This document shows, one piece after another, positions 53,028 through 62,373 of a DNA stretch of 64,000 nt. How positions within the stretch are numbered: position 1 is the first letter of the stretch; each line of letters starts with the position of its first letter. The translations under genes were made by a program, and so were the position numbers. The notes below the pieces were generated by a model, which saw only the letters and a program-made list of their open reading frames with translations, did no database searches and was not told the DNA's origin. The DNA lies in NCBI GenBank assembly GCA_019636835.1, contig JAHBWU010000004.1:40017-104016 (forward strand). The letters are read 5' to 3'. The stretch is from Nitrospira sp. (GTDB taxonomy: Bacteria; Nitrospirota; Nitrospiria; Nitrospirales; Nitrospiraceae).

Positions 53028-53969
53028 TCATGTGCAGTACCCAACCGGTGTGGGTGCCCGCAGAAGCAACTCGGCAATTGCTTGATCGATGGCTTGACCG
53101 GTATGCGTCTGGAAATACGTGAATCCTGGAGACGGATTGACTTCAAAGCAATACCACTGATCGTCCGGCGTCCGACGGAGATCGACGCCGGCCACCACAA
53201 GATCCATTGCCTGACACAGCTCCAGACATCTGTTCGCGCAGTCTGACGGCAAATCACAGGACCGCATCTGCACGGGCAGCCCCTGCCGTCCCGCATAACG
53301 ATAGTCATCGGCATCCGAGAGAATCTCGCAGGCAAAAAGACGATCTCCCACGAGATGCACCCGCACATCGGTCCCCGAGACATATTGCTGAAACTGTGTC
53401 GGACACCAAGCAATATCGCCGAGCCTCCTCATGTGCGCTGGAGATAAGCGGGAAACGATGCTGCGCACGCCGCTCAGCGACTTATAGACCACCTTGCCGT
53501 GATGTTCCCAAAAGGTCCGTGCCGTCCTCGGATCGGTGGTCACCAGCGTTTCGGGAATTCGAAATCCCATCGACTGAATCTGCGCCGACTGGAAGGGTTT
53601 GGAATTGTTTCCGGCCATCGCGCGCATTGGATTCACGACATACGCAGGCGTCACCTCGCACCAGGCACGCAGACACGCATCGAACTCCAACGCATGTCTA
53701 TAGGCGGAGGACCGTGGATCGGCTGCGCGACCACGGAGCAACGTAGTGGAGTCGTATGGACGAATGTAGGCCGCGGAGATCTGTTCAAGCCGGACCTCTT
53801 GGGATCCGACGCGCAATACCCCTTCCACCTCCTTCGCAACGCGTAACCGGAGTGATGAATTCAGCACCTCGTATTGATCGACTAGGATCGCCGGTGCTCC
53901 GCTCCGTTGAAGCACCCGAAAGACCGCTTCCAGCGGATCATCCTCCGGCAGACCCCACAAGAGAATCAT
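53028..53969 (-). CDS. ATP-grasp ligase (RimK-like), last gene of the tail-like operon
   Basis: 313 residues from the ATG at 53969, overlapping the preceding stop by four bases. It has a pre-ATP-grasp part with AYIRPYDSTTLLRG and PAYVVNPMRAMAGNNSKPFQ, the ATP-binding Lys-type strand in GKVVYKSLSGVRSI, QQYVSGTDVRVHLVGDRLF, and the metal-binding end VVAGVDLRRTPDDQWYCFEV followed by NPSPGF. Such enzymes join a carboxylate to an amine (peptide or amino-acid ligation) with ATP. It sits at the 3' end of phage-tail-like genes; a modified tail protein or attached peptide is an attractive but unproved substrate. Confidence 0.8.
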   Translation of the reverse strand: MILLWGLPEDDPLEAVFRVLQRSGAPAILVDQYEVLNSSLRLRVAKEVEGVLRVGSQEVRLEQISAAYIRPYDSTTLLRGRAADPRSSAYRHALEFDACLRAWCEVTPAYVVNPMRAMAGNNSKPFQSAQIQSMGFRIPETLVTTDPRTARTFWEHHGKVVYKSLSGVRSIVSRLSPAHMRRLGDIAWCPTQFQQYVSGTDVRVHLVGDRLFACEILSDADDYRYAGRQGLPVQMRSCDLPSDCANRCLELCQAMDLVVAGVDLRRTPDDQWYCFEVNPSPGFTYFQTHTGQAIDQAIAELLLRAPTPVGYCT

Positions 53970-54721
53970 GCCGACACCGCTTCTCTCCGGACCGACGGAC
54001 ATTGCCGCATCACATGCCGCATGGCCGCCGCCCCAATCGTTCGATCCGCAAGGTTCGGCCAGAGACCGGCATCGAGGAACTGCGCATCATCGTTGGGAGA
54101 CGAAAAGCGGACCGTCACAAAATCGAGTTCTGCCGCTTGCGCGAGCCTACTCGCATACTGCACGACGCGCGGGACGGCATTGCCGATGATCTGCGATCCC
54201 ACAACCGTGATGTCGGCAGTGGAAGACTCTCCCCTGACCTGCTGTATCGCCTTCGTGCGCCGGCCTTGTACGACCCACCATTCACTTCTTGCCACCGGGA
54301 TGCCCAACCGACAGGCCCTGTGCATCCACATTTGAGGAGACCACCACTCACCGGCCAAACATACCGGAGTGGGCCGATTCATCACAGGACAGGGCAGCAT
54401 GTGAAGCCACGCCGATAGAAAGGCTTGCATTTCTTGGGCGACATAGGCTCGGTCGGCTGGTTCAATATGCGGCAAATCCTCCGGTGTCACCGAGGCAAGT
54501 CGAGTGATGACCCCTGCAAGCCGCGTTTCCCGGCACACACGTCCCCCCACCACTGCCTGGGACGGTCCGACATGGTCACCAAGCTCATACCTCCAGCCAG
54601 ACCGCGAAAGATCACCTGGCCGGAGCAACCGGGCACCCTGTCGCGCATACCGCCGGACAAAGGCACTCGCGACTGCATCACCGGCATTCGCGACCACAAG
54701 CACCATGCGCGCCGGTCGCAT
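53966..54721 (-). CDS. Degenerate ATP-grasp-like partner protein
   Basis: 251 residues, three bases after the DUF6519 gene and overlapping the ATP-grasp gene by ATGA. The N-terminal half has the layout of the next gene's pre-ATP-grasp region: AGVITRLASVTPEDL, an acidic helix, AWLHMLPCPVMNRPTPV, LAGEWWSPQMWMHRACRLGI. The second half (VQGRRTKAIQQVRGESS, ITVVGSQIIGN) lacks the recognisable ATP-grasp Glu-Asn metal site. It may hold or present the substrate while its neighbour catalyses. No named family is known to me. Confidence 0.6.
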   Translation of the reverse strand: MRPARMVLVVANAGDAVASAFVRRYARQGARLLRPGDLSRSGWRYELGDHVGPSQAVVGGRVCRETRLAGVITRLASVTPEDLPHIEPADRAYVAQEMQAFLSAWLHMLPCPVMNRPTPVCLAGEWWSPQMWMHRACRLGIPVARSEWWVVQGRRTKAIQQVRGESSTADITVVGSQIIGNAVPRVVQYASRLAQAAELDFVTVRFSSPNDDAQFLDAGLWPNLADRTIGAAAMRHVMRQCPSVRREAVSA

Positions 54722-54724
54722 TCG

Positions 54725-57454
54725 TCACCCGGTTTTTCCCGACTTGGGGGTACGTTTCGTATTCCGGCTCCTCGGCTTCCGTGCCCGTCGCTGCGGCTCT
54801 CCCACCGGAGGACGCTCCTCCGGTTTGATGAACGCCTTACCGTGGCTCCCTCCGGTAGCAGTGGTTGTGCTGCGTCGCCCAGACTCACCGCCGGCTCTGT
54901 CATCAGCTTCCACGCCCGATGGCGCTCCTCCGAGCCCACGAGGCAGATCGGTCACCTTCGTATCTCGCACCTTGTCCCGAATCTTCTCCACAGAATCTCG
55001 AATCAGCTTGGGGTTCTCGACCTGCTCCTTAACAAGCTCTTTTCCTTCTTTGTTGTCTTTCCGTTTCGCCACTACCGTGATCGTCGCCGTAAAATTCCGC
55101 GACGGATCCGCCACGCTGGTCGCCACAACGTGAAAGACGCCGGCGAGAGCCGGTGCGGTATACGTCGCCGTATTCGTGCTCGTTTGCGCCAACGCCCCAC
55201 CTCGTGCCCCCTCGGCAATCGCAAAGTTGACTGCCGTCTGTGTGCTCCCGGTAACCAAAGCCGTCACTTGCACGCTGCCGTTGACCAGAAGCGATATCGA
55301 CGAAGGCGAGATCGTAACCGCAACAACCTGGACGTTGAATTGAACCACGGCTTCCGTATCCCGTAATGTCGCCTTCACCGACAACGCGGCAGCCACATTC
55401 GGCAACGTTTGAACCGTGATTGTTGCACCGGCTTGTCCTTCCGGAATCGTCACCGGCGCCAATGACGGGATCGGATCACTGCCGGACTGCAAGGTCTTCG
55501 TCAGCGTGACCACCACGCCGCCGGACGGAGCCTGGCGATCAAGAGTCACGGTCAGACTTACCGCTTGCCCGGCTTGCACAGCAGTGGGTGTCACCGTCAG
55601 ACCGACTAATCTCGGCGGTGGAGACACCATCTGGGCCGGTAGATAGAACCAGCTTTCAAAATCGCTGGCGCGCATGCCTATCCCGGAAGGAAAGAGCAGA
55701 TCGGTTCGCGGCGTCCGCCCATCACTCTGCACACCCGGCTTGGCGAAAACCTGGCCATCCAAATACACGAGCTGCCCACCTTCCACCGACCAGATCTTGT
55801 GTCCCTTGAGTGTCACTCGCACAAACCGCAACGAAGGCGGTCCTTCCAGCAGCTTCAGGAAGGATGCGACATCCCGGTCCGGCTTCCAGACAAGACTGTT
55901 GCCGGACGCCGTCAGAGTACCGCTTAGAATCGTCTCGACACGAGGCGGCATCGCGTTCGCATCCGTCGATGCAACCGTCGGCGTTTCGAGCGTCACAATG
56001 AATGTGCCGGGGTTGACAGCCGGTGGCGCATCCGGTGCTTCTCTCGAAGGTTGAGAGGGGATTGTATCCAGCGTGACCTGCAAGCCGGTGTCCAGGATGG
56101 ACTGAACGGTCATGACTTCGTCGTGACGCCAGCTCGTGCCGACGACGTGCATCGCCCCCACTCCCGTCAAGGGAGGAAACAGTCTGCGGGCGTCGACCGA
56201 GTTCAGTGTATTGGTCTGAGGATTCCGCTGAAGAAGGGCGAGGCGACTATAATGATGAACGATCCCCTGGGGCAGTTGCGGAACCGTGAAGGGCCATTCA
56301 ATCGTCCCGGTTTCCCCATTGATTGCGGTACGCGCAGGAATCAGCCAGTAGTCTCCCGTCACGAACGTCCCGTTTGTGAACTTGACCTCGAGGCCGTTCT
56401 CCAACGGAAGAAATCCCTCGTTCGTGGCTGGAACAGACATAGTGATGTCCTTGACGCTGTCCCACCGCCTGAGCTTGGGATGTGCCGGCAGATCGGTAGA
56501 CTGGCTCGGCGCGGTCATCAGCTTGATCACACGAGTGGCAGGATTGACACTCTCGATTTGAATGAGTTGGCCCGGAAGCCGATTCAGCTCGGTCGCATCG
56601 TCGATGATTTCGACCCACTGCCCGCCGACAAACCCAAGGACCTCGTCCGGCCCCAAGTCCCGGACGGTCAGTTCCTGACCGCTCAACCGTTCAATGGCCG
56701 TGACCACGGTACCGTTATCGCGGGACCATTTGAACGTCGGCGCCTTGGCCGGATCTCCCAACACCCCACCCTTATGAATCTCCACTCGATATAACTGGTT
56801 CTCAAGGCCTCGATAGCCGGCGCTCGGCGGAATAATGCAGGGGTTGTTGTTCCCTATAACCGGCTTCGCCCGAGCCGAAAGCGCTCCGGTGGGCGGCGTG
56901 AGTAACTGAGTCCACTCCTCGAAAACGGTTTCCGGACCGACCACACCAGAAGCCGGTGTCTTTACGGGCAGGACCTTCACCTGCCACACGATCTTGAGCC
57001 GTGTGGTACTATCTGGCCCTCCCAGTGCGGATTCGCGCATCGCGGCATCGTCTAACGCCGTGAGATGTCGCTTCCACACCTCCAGATACACCAAACCGAA
57101 TACGGCGTTGCTTTTCTGCAAAACATCGCGCGCCCCCTCAGCCCCAGGCAGATCCGCTTGGGTCATATAACTGATATCCGCGTCGTTCTCACAGAGCAGC
57201 CCGTCGACATAGTAGCGACCCTGCCCAATCAGCAGACCGACCCCGTCTCGATCTACTTGGATCAGAAAACCGGGGTCGATGGTCGGTGCGCCGGAAACGC
57301 CGATCACGTCTCGGGCCATCGTCTCGCTGCGATACTCATGGATCGCTTGTGATTCGTTCCAATCTGCATCGAGCTGAACCCGTCCCTGCTGCAGCAGGAC
57401 GGCGCTATAATGTTTGCCTCGCGCGAATGTCCGCCGACTGAAATCGCCTTTCAT
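54725..57454 (-). CDS. DUF6519 tail-associated protein with Ig-like domain and basic tail
   Basis: 909 residues. The N-terminus MKGDFSRRTFARGKHYSAV, followed by QGRVQLDADWNESQAIHEY, is the DUF6519 signature, found in phage-tail-like and contractile-injection loci. The middle is strand-rich. Two Ig-like stretches follow (about 630-690 and 715-790; LVGLTVTPTAVQAGQAVSLT and VTISPSSISLLVNGSVQVTA, a BIG2-type pattern). The last ~115 residues are charged and Gly/Arg/Lys/Ser-rich, probably disordered, ending in RNTKRTPKSGKTG. It lies 72 bp after the tail protein gene and three bases before the ATP-grasp-like gene. Probably an outer particle or binding component. Confidence 0.8.
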   Translation of the reverse strand: MKGDFSRRTFARGKHYSAVLLQQGRVQLDADWNESQAIHEYRSETMARDVIGVSGAPTIDPGFLIQVDRDGVGLLIGQGRYYVDGLLCENDADISYMTQADLPGAEGARDVLQKSNAVFGLVYLEVWKRHLTALDDAAMRESALGGPDSTTRLKIVWQVKVLPVKTPASGVVGPETVFEEWTQLLTPPTGALSARAKPVIGNNNPCIIPPSAGYRGLENQLYRVEIHKGGVLGDPAKAPTFKWSRDNGTVVTAIERLSGQELTVRDLGPDEVLGFVGGQWVEIIDDATELNRLPGQLIQIESVNPATRVIKLMTAPSQSTDLPAHPKLRRWDSVKDITMSVPATNEGFLPLENGLEVKFTNGTFVTGDYWLIPARTAINGETGTIEWPFTVPQLPQGIVHHYSRLALLQRNPQTNTLNSVDARRLFPPLTGVGAMHVVGTSWRHDEVMTVQSILDTGLQVTLDTIPSQPSREAPDAPPAVNPGTFIVTLETPTVASTDANAMPPRVETILSGTLTASGNSLVWKPDRDVASFLKLLEGPPSLRFVRVTLKGHKIWSVEGGQLVYLDGQVFAKPGVQSDGRTPRTDLLFPSGIGMRASDFESWFYLPAQMVSPPPRLVGLTVTPTAVQAGQAVSLTVTLDRQAPSGGVVVTLTKTLQSGSDPIPSLAPVTIPEGQAGATITVQTLPNVAAALSVKATLRDTEAVVQFNVQVVAVTISPSSISLLVNGSVQVTALVTGSTQTAVNFAIAEGARGGALAQTSTNTATYTAPALAGVFHVVATSVADPSRNFTATITVVAKRKDNKEGKELVKEQVENPKLIRDSVEKIRDKVRDTKVTDLPRGLGGAPSGVEADDRAGGESGRRSTTTATGGSHGKAFIKPEERPPVGEPQRRARKPRSRNTKRTPKSGKTG

Positions 57455-57526
57455 GACCGATCTCCTATCGTTGTCTGCGTTCGACCCTGCCCGACCGCTC
57501 TGTAATCCGTCACTGCAGCCGAGGCC

Positions 57527-59674
57527 CTACGTCACGTAAAAGATGCCGCTCTCCAGTCCAAAGCGAAGATACTCCTCTAGACGCACTCGAACATTCGCCT
57601 CGCACTGCGCCTGTCCCAGGCTGTGAAAGATTCCCATCTCCGACCCATTCTCGGCACCGGTCCGAATCTCAACCGGGCAGGATGTGTGAAGTTGCAGATA
57701 GGCCGGTTGGCCGAATCGGGTAGTTGTGAACACCGGGCGCAGCGAGGATCGAATCCGTATCTCAAGTTGCGTGAGGGCATCGGAAGCGACGAACGGATCC
57801 CGTTGTTGCGCCGCACCCCTGGCTTGCTGCACGGCCCACTCGGGTTGGCAACGATACCGGCGCGGAACTCGAGAATCGGACGGGAGGCAGGAAAAGCGGA
57901 CACAGCCCTGCTGTTGTTGCTCACTGACGACCGGGCCGGTCATAAGTGCATGCTCGGCCAATTCGAGAGCCCGAACATGGATAGTTCCGATGACCGTCGT
58001 CCGGACCAACTGCAGCGTCCCCGCCGCGACTTTCCCGTCGTCAGCCGCTGCCAAGGCTACTCCTGTATCGGCAAGCGCATCGATCGCACTGTCGAGCAGC
58101 CTCACGGACACATCGGCGCTCGTCATGAGGCGGCCGCTGAGCGTGTGATCGATCACCAACGTCCCGTGACTTCCTACATCAACCCATCGTACCGACGGTT
58201 CCGGCCGAGGTTTCATCGAAAGATCCTGCGCAAGTTCGACCGGCGCCAGCGTACAATGCCGGATCGTGAGCGTCGTCTCGGCCGTGCCGGTCATCTGTAC
58301 TGATTTTCCCAGCATCAGATTGTGCAAGCTCAGCTCCGCATTCTTCGCGCTGATAATCGTGACTTTCCCCGTCAACACAGGTCGTGTGCCTTCATTGCCT
58401 TGAATGGTCAGGTCCTGGTCGGCACCCAACGTGATCGTGAGATCTCCATCAATCGTCGCGCTGTCGTCGAGTTGAATCACGGCATCCGCAGTTCCCACGG
58501 CCGCCAACGCTTGTGCGAGTGTGGTCCCTCCCGTCACAACTCGCTGTGTTACGGGAGCACGAAGCGTATCAGAGGGATACGGCCCTCCTCCGAAGGCTCC
58601 GCTGAACCCGAAGGAATAGGTCACCTGTACTTGTGCTCCGGTCACATTGCTGTCGGCCGGGAACGCGAGGCGTCCCAGCACAGGATCCACAGCGATTTGG
58701 ATCGGCAGTTGCGGATCCGGGCTGTTGTCCCCAGGCCGCTTGTCGCGAGGACGGTACGTCAACCGGCTCGGCGGACGCTGCCAGTCTGTCAGATCGCAGA
58801 TGAGGACCTGCTGCGCCGGCACGGCGGTGCCGTTCTTGAACACCTGAAACACCGGCCGCGCGGCATCGAACCACAACAATCTTCGAACGGCCACTGACTC
58901 CGCGCGACCATCCGCTAGACTCTGCCGCAATTCCTCGACTTCGTCGAATAGGGGACGTCGCCGGAGAGGATCGGGCACGTTCACCGGATCCGCCGACCTG
59001 GTCAGGCTCTCTTCTCCCTGACCAGGATTGAAGAGCGGCATGTCGAACCCCAGCGGATGAAAGGTGAAGCAGCCGTCTTTGATGAGCTTGGCCGTGCCTT
59101 TGGCGACGCGATGGGGCTGCAGTCGCCACAAGAACAGGCCGACATTTGGAAGGTTGTAGCGGCCGCGGCCGCTCGCGATCCATCGCACATCAACGACATG
59201 AGGCATGGGATTGAACGGGGTCTGAGACCACATGACTTGCCGTTGCCGTCGCAAATCTGCCACCGCGTGATGGGTCGGCCGCATATGGTTGAGATACTGC
59301 GTCACGCAGACCTGCTGGAAATACTCCACCGCCCGCGCCTTCCATCCCGTCACATCCGTGGCCAACTGCTCGACGATCGACACAGTTCCCTTGCGGCGTC
59401 GGTAGGCGATCGTATTGGCTACTTCGGCCCGTGACGAAGCGTTCGTAGCAGCCGTATCCCGATATCCGATCAGCCCGCCGAGGTAGGGCACCACCCACTC
59501 CGCGCAGGTTTCAATAAACTGATCGTCATAGATTTGGGCCAGGTCTTCCTGCAGCACCTCCGCCTGTTCCGCCAGCACAGTCAAGAAAGCTTTGAGCGGC
59601 GCTCCCTCCTCTTGATCGCGAATGCGATAGATCGATGGGAGCAAGGCGTACAGCTTGTCGGCATCCAATGTCAT
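57527..59674 (-). CDS. Phage tail protein I-like with beta-helical repeats
   Basis: 715 residues. The first ~200 resemble tail-protein-I-like modules of injection systems: LYALLPSIYRIRDQEEGAPL, LTVLAEQAEVLQEDL and WVVPYLGGLIGYRDT. From about 390 a beta-helix-like region appears (QLDDSATIDGDLTITLGA, DQDLTIQGNEGTRPVLTG, ELSLHNLMLGKSVQMTG), suited to a fibre or spike. The start overlaps the preceding baseplate gene by four bases. It probably joins the baseplate to a fibre. Confidence 0.8.
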   Translation of the reverse strand: MTLDADKLYALLPSIYRIRDQEEGAPLKAFLTVLAEQAEVLQEDLAQIYDDQFIETCAEWVVPYLGGLIGYRDTAATNASSRAEVANTIAYRRRKGTVSIVEQLATDVTGWKARAVEYFQQVCVTQYLNHMRPTHHAVADLRRQRQVMWSQTPFNPMPHVVDVRWIASGRGRYNLPNVGLFLWRLQPHRVAKGTAKLIKDGCFTFHPLGFDMPLFNPGQGEESLTRSADPVNVPDPLRRRPLFDEVEELRQSLADGRAESVAVRRLLWFDAARPVFQVFKNGTAVPAQQVLICDLTDWQRPPSRLTYRPRDKRPGDNSPDPQLPIQIAVDPVLGRLAFPADSNVTGAQVQVTYSFGFSGAFGGGPYPSDTLRAPVTQRVVTGGTTLAQALAAVGTADAVIQLDDSATIDGDLTITLGADQDLTIQGNEGTRPVLTGKVTIISAKNAELSLHNLMLGKSVQMTGTAETTLTIRHCTLAPVELAQDLSMKPRPEPSVRWVDVGSHGTLVIDHTLSGRLMTSADVSVRLLDSAIDALADTGVALAAADDGKVAAGTLQLVRTTVIGTIHVRALELAEHALMTGPVVSEQQQQGCVRFSCLPSDSRVPRRYRCQPEWAVQQARGAAQQRDPFVASDALTQLEIRIRSSLRPVFTTTRFGQPAYLQLHTSCPVEIRTGAENGSEMGIFHSLGQAQCEANVRVRLEEYLRFGLESGIFYVT

Positions 59675-62373
59675 GACGCCACTCCGATCTCCACCAGTGG
59701 ACTCGCATCGAGCATCAACAATTCCGCACCCAGATTCCCAGCCCCGCTGCCGGGCTGCGGCGCCATGGCCGAAAGCTCGATTTGGAGCGAAGGCACAGTC
59801 GGATCATCCACTCGATACAGCTGGGTGAGTTGCGCCGCCTGTACCCCGGGAACCCGATGAATGACGGATAGGACACCGCTGAGCGTGACCGGTTGGCCGA
59901 ACTCTCGAGACGGGAATGAGAACGCTTCTCGCAGGTGGTCCTGTACGTCGGGAAGGACGAGTTCCGCCGAATAGCCGGATGCCGGAGTGATCTTCGCCCC
60001 CACCTTGAAAAACGCCGGCCGGTAGCTCGCGACCTGAACCGGAACCAGCGGATCCCCCGCCTTCTGAATGGCGCGCACGAGATTCATGTAGACAGATCCG
60101 TTCTCCTCGACGACCTCCCCATCGGTCCCCGCCACGGTGAGCAGGACACCCCGTCGACGCCCCGTCCATGTGGAGGTGGCCAGAGCTTTGCTCACCCCCG
60201 AAAAAGCGGACGCAAAATCCTCGTAGTCCTGCAAGGACACGATACGGTCCAATGTCCGGAGCGTGAGCGCGGCGTTGCGCCGAATATCTTCGAGCCTCTC
60301 GGGGTCTGCGGCGCCGGCCGTATCAACGGGGTTCGTGACCTCGCGGAGGCCGGCAGGCTTCGTCATGAGCAAGCTGAGTTGACTCGCTTTCACCAGACCC
60401 GCCGCGCCGATCCCCTGGCGGTAAGCGGCGCGCACATTCTGCTGGCCGGTCGGAAGACGCGCGCCGGTCACGCCGTCGCCGAACTGAATCGTGGTCTTTC
60501 CGTCGTCGTCCCTGCGGGTGATATAGATGTGTTCGGTAGGCCCGTGCCCGTAGAGCGTCGCGACCTCCTCCCACAATTGATCGTTCACCAGAATTTCGAG
60601 TGTGGACTCCCCGCCGCTGGGCGTCGGGGCGCTGGTGTAGGTCAACGGCGGTTGACGCAACGCAAATTGCTGGAAGGGCACACGGCCGTCTCCCGAGCCG
60701 AGCAACTCCGATCGTGACTCCCCATGCGTCGCCGCCGCAACATTGCCGTTGATCCGCACCGTGGCACGCACATAGGGGTGGGCCAGCGCCGACTGGAAGG
60801 TGAGCGTCGTCAGCCCTTCTTCCAGGGTGACCTCGGCCAGCCGGTGCACTTCACTGGTTTGGACACCGGAGAGATCATCACGCTCACCGGTCACCGCGAC
60901 CCATCGCCCCGCTTCCAGGCCCAGGTAGGCCCCGTTGAGCGTGACTTCGTTTCCTTCCACCACATCCGGAATGGGAATGGGCACCAGGTCGAGCCGCTCG
61001 CTGACGACCAAGACCGTCGTACCTCGCAGGGTGAAATCCTCGAAGTGCTCCGAACTGCCGACTCGAATGCGCGTCACCTTGGCGGTCAGGGTAAAGTCGG
61101 CCCGGGTGAGCTCGACTGCTTCGTGGACCTGATAGATCCGCGCCGCTGTTGTCTGGCTCATCAACACGATCCAGCCGCCCTTCACGATACCCGGATACGT
61201 CCGGTCCAAATCGATGTAACTTTCTCCTGAAAGAGGCTGTTCATCTTGAAGCGTTCTGCCTTCCCAGTCGGAAGAGTACACACCGGCTGTCTCCCGCTGT
61301 TTCTCCGGGAGCGATGCCCATTTCGGCGCATTGTGACCGAACAATGCCGCGCGTTCACGGAATGCGAACACTCCGGGGTCAGTGGGCAATGGCTTCAATG
61401 GTGGGAGATTGATTCTCGCCTGCAGTGCCACTCGGGACCATCGATAGGTTTTGGCCATCGAGAGGAGCACGCGTTGATTCCAGCGTGTGCCTCCGAGCAA
61501 TCCTGTCTTCACAAAGGCGTTGTTGAGTTTGGGCGCCGTCAGAATGAAAGGCCTGTACGTCAAGATCGGCCTGATCCAACGCACGGGTGTCGGAGTCATC
61601 CCCACGTCGAACGTCGTCGTGTTGTTCTTCGGTTCAGACGTCACCCTGAGGACCTGTTTCACCTTCTCGTCTGCCGGATCGCCCCCTGCCACAATGAGCA
61701 CGATATCTCCGGCCTTCACGAAGGACGCTAACCCCGGCACCGTGACCTGCTCCAGATCCGTACGAACGGGATGAGGCTGGGTCAGCCGTGGTTGCAGACT
61801 GTTCCAATCCCAATGCGTCGTCAGGTCCTCGATGGTCTCGTACATCTGTGCGGTCTCGCCAGGTCCGGGAACGCTCTGCACTCTGGTTCCCTTCGGCACC
61901 AGAATCTCACGCGGACTAGATGGCGTCGGTGAGAGCGGTGCCCCAGGTAAGGAAGCCACGCCCGTATCCTCGACGGTAAAAGCGAGAAACGTACTCGCGG
62001 CCACGCCGGGCCGCAGCTCATACCCGATCAACCTCGCCTGTTCGAGCAGAGATCGCCGCTCGGTGGCGGTCAGCAGATAGGATTCGTTGGCCAGACGCTC
62101 CTGGTAGAAGGTGAGAATATCCAAGACCGTCGCCCAAGCATCGATCAACCCGATGGAGAAATCGTCGTCACGGCGCGTCCGGAGGGCCTGCATGGCCGAC
62201 GGTCCCGATGTCGACAATCGAGCCAACATGCTGGCTTTGAATGATCCGTGCGTGCCGACTCGATATCCTATCGTCGAGAGACCGGGGCGATTCGTAACCT
62301 CGATCGGAGTCATGACGGTAAGTCCCTCGCAACGTCCGCATGGGTTCAGATCCTGTTCAAGTTGCCCGCTCAT
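59671..62373 (-). CDS. Putative baseplate assembly protein (baseplate J-like)
   Basis: 900 residues. The N-terminal part (SAMQALRTRRDDDFSIGLID, AWATVLDILTFYQERLANE) and the later GDGVTGARLPTGQQNVRA, YRQGIGAAGLV and DRIVSLQDYEDFASAFSGV match the large baseplate-J-like proteins of contractile tails and extracellular injection systems. These form the wedge that opens on contraction. Both ends are coupled by ATGA overlaps, to the upstream baseplate gene and to the tail protein gene. Confidence 0.85.
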   Translation of the reverse strand: MSGQLEQDLNPCGRCEGLTVMTPIEVTNRPGLSTIGYRVGTHGSFKASMLARLSTSGPSAMQALRTRRDDDFSIGLIDAWATVLDILTFYQERLANESYLLTATERRSLLEQARLIGYELRPGVAASTFLAFTVEDTGVASLPGAPLSPTPSSPREILVPKGTRVQSVPGPGETAQMYETIEDLTTHWDWNSLQPRLTQPHPVRTDLEQVTVPGLASFVKAGDIVLIVAGGDPADEKVKQVLRVTSEPKNNTTTFDVGMTPTPVRWIRPILTYRPFILTAPKLNNAFVKTGLLGGTRWNQRVLLSMAKTYRWSRVALQARINLPPLKPLPTDPGVFAFRERAALFGHNAPKWASLPEKQRETAGVYSSDWEGRTLQDEQPLSGESYIDLDRTYPGIVKGGWIVLMSQTTAARIYQVHEAVELTRADFTLTAKVTRIRVGSSEHFEDFTLRGTTVLVVSERLDLVPIPIPDVVEGNEVTLNGAYLGLEAGRWVAVTGERDDLSGVQTSEVHRLAEVTLEEGLTTLTFQSALAHPYVRATVRINGNVAAATHGESRSELLGSGDGRVPFQQFALRQPPLTYTSAPTPSGGESTLEILVNDQLWEEVATLYGHGPTEHIYITRRDDDGKTTIQFGDGVTGARLPTGQQNVRAAYRQGIGAAGLVKASQLSLLMTKPAGLREVTNPVDTAGAADPERLEDIRRNAALTLRTLDRIVSLQDYEDFASAFSGVSKALATSTWTGRRRGVLLTVAGTDGEVVEENGSVYMNLVRAIQKAGDPLVPVQVASYRPAFFKVGAKITPASGYSAELVLPDVQDHLREAFSFPSREFGQPVTLSGVLSVIHRVPGVQAAQLTQLYRVDDPTVPSLQIELSAMAPQPGSGAGNLGAELLMLDASPLVEIGVAS

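Noticed and set aside
53756..54418. Plus-strand frames over the ATP-grasp genes
   Set aside because: Arg/Pro-rich antisense text without a ribosome-binding site; the minus-strand genes are better supported.
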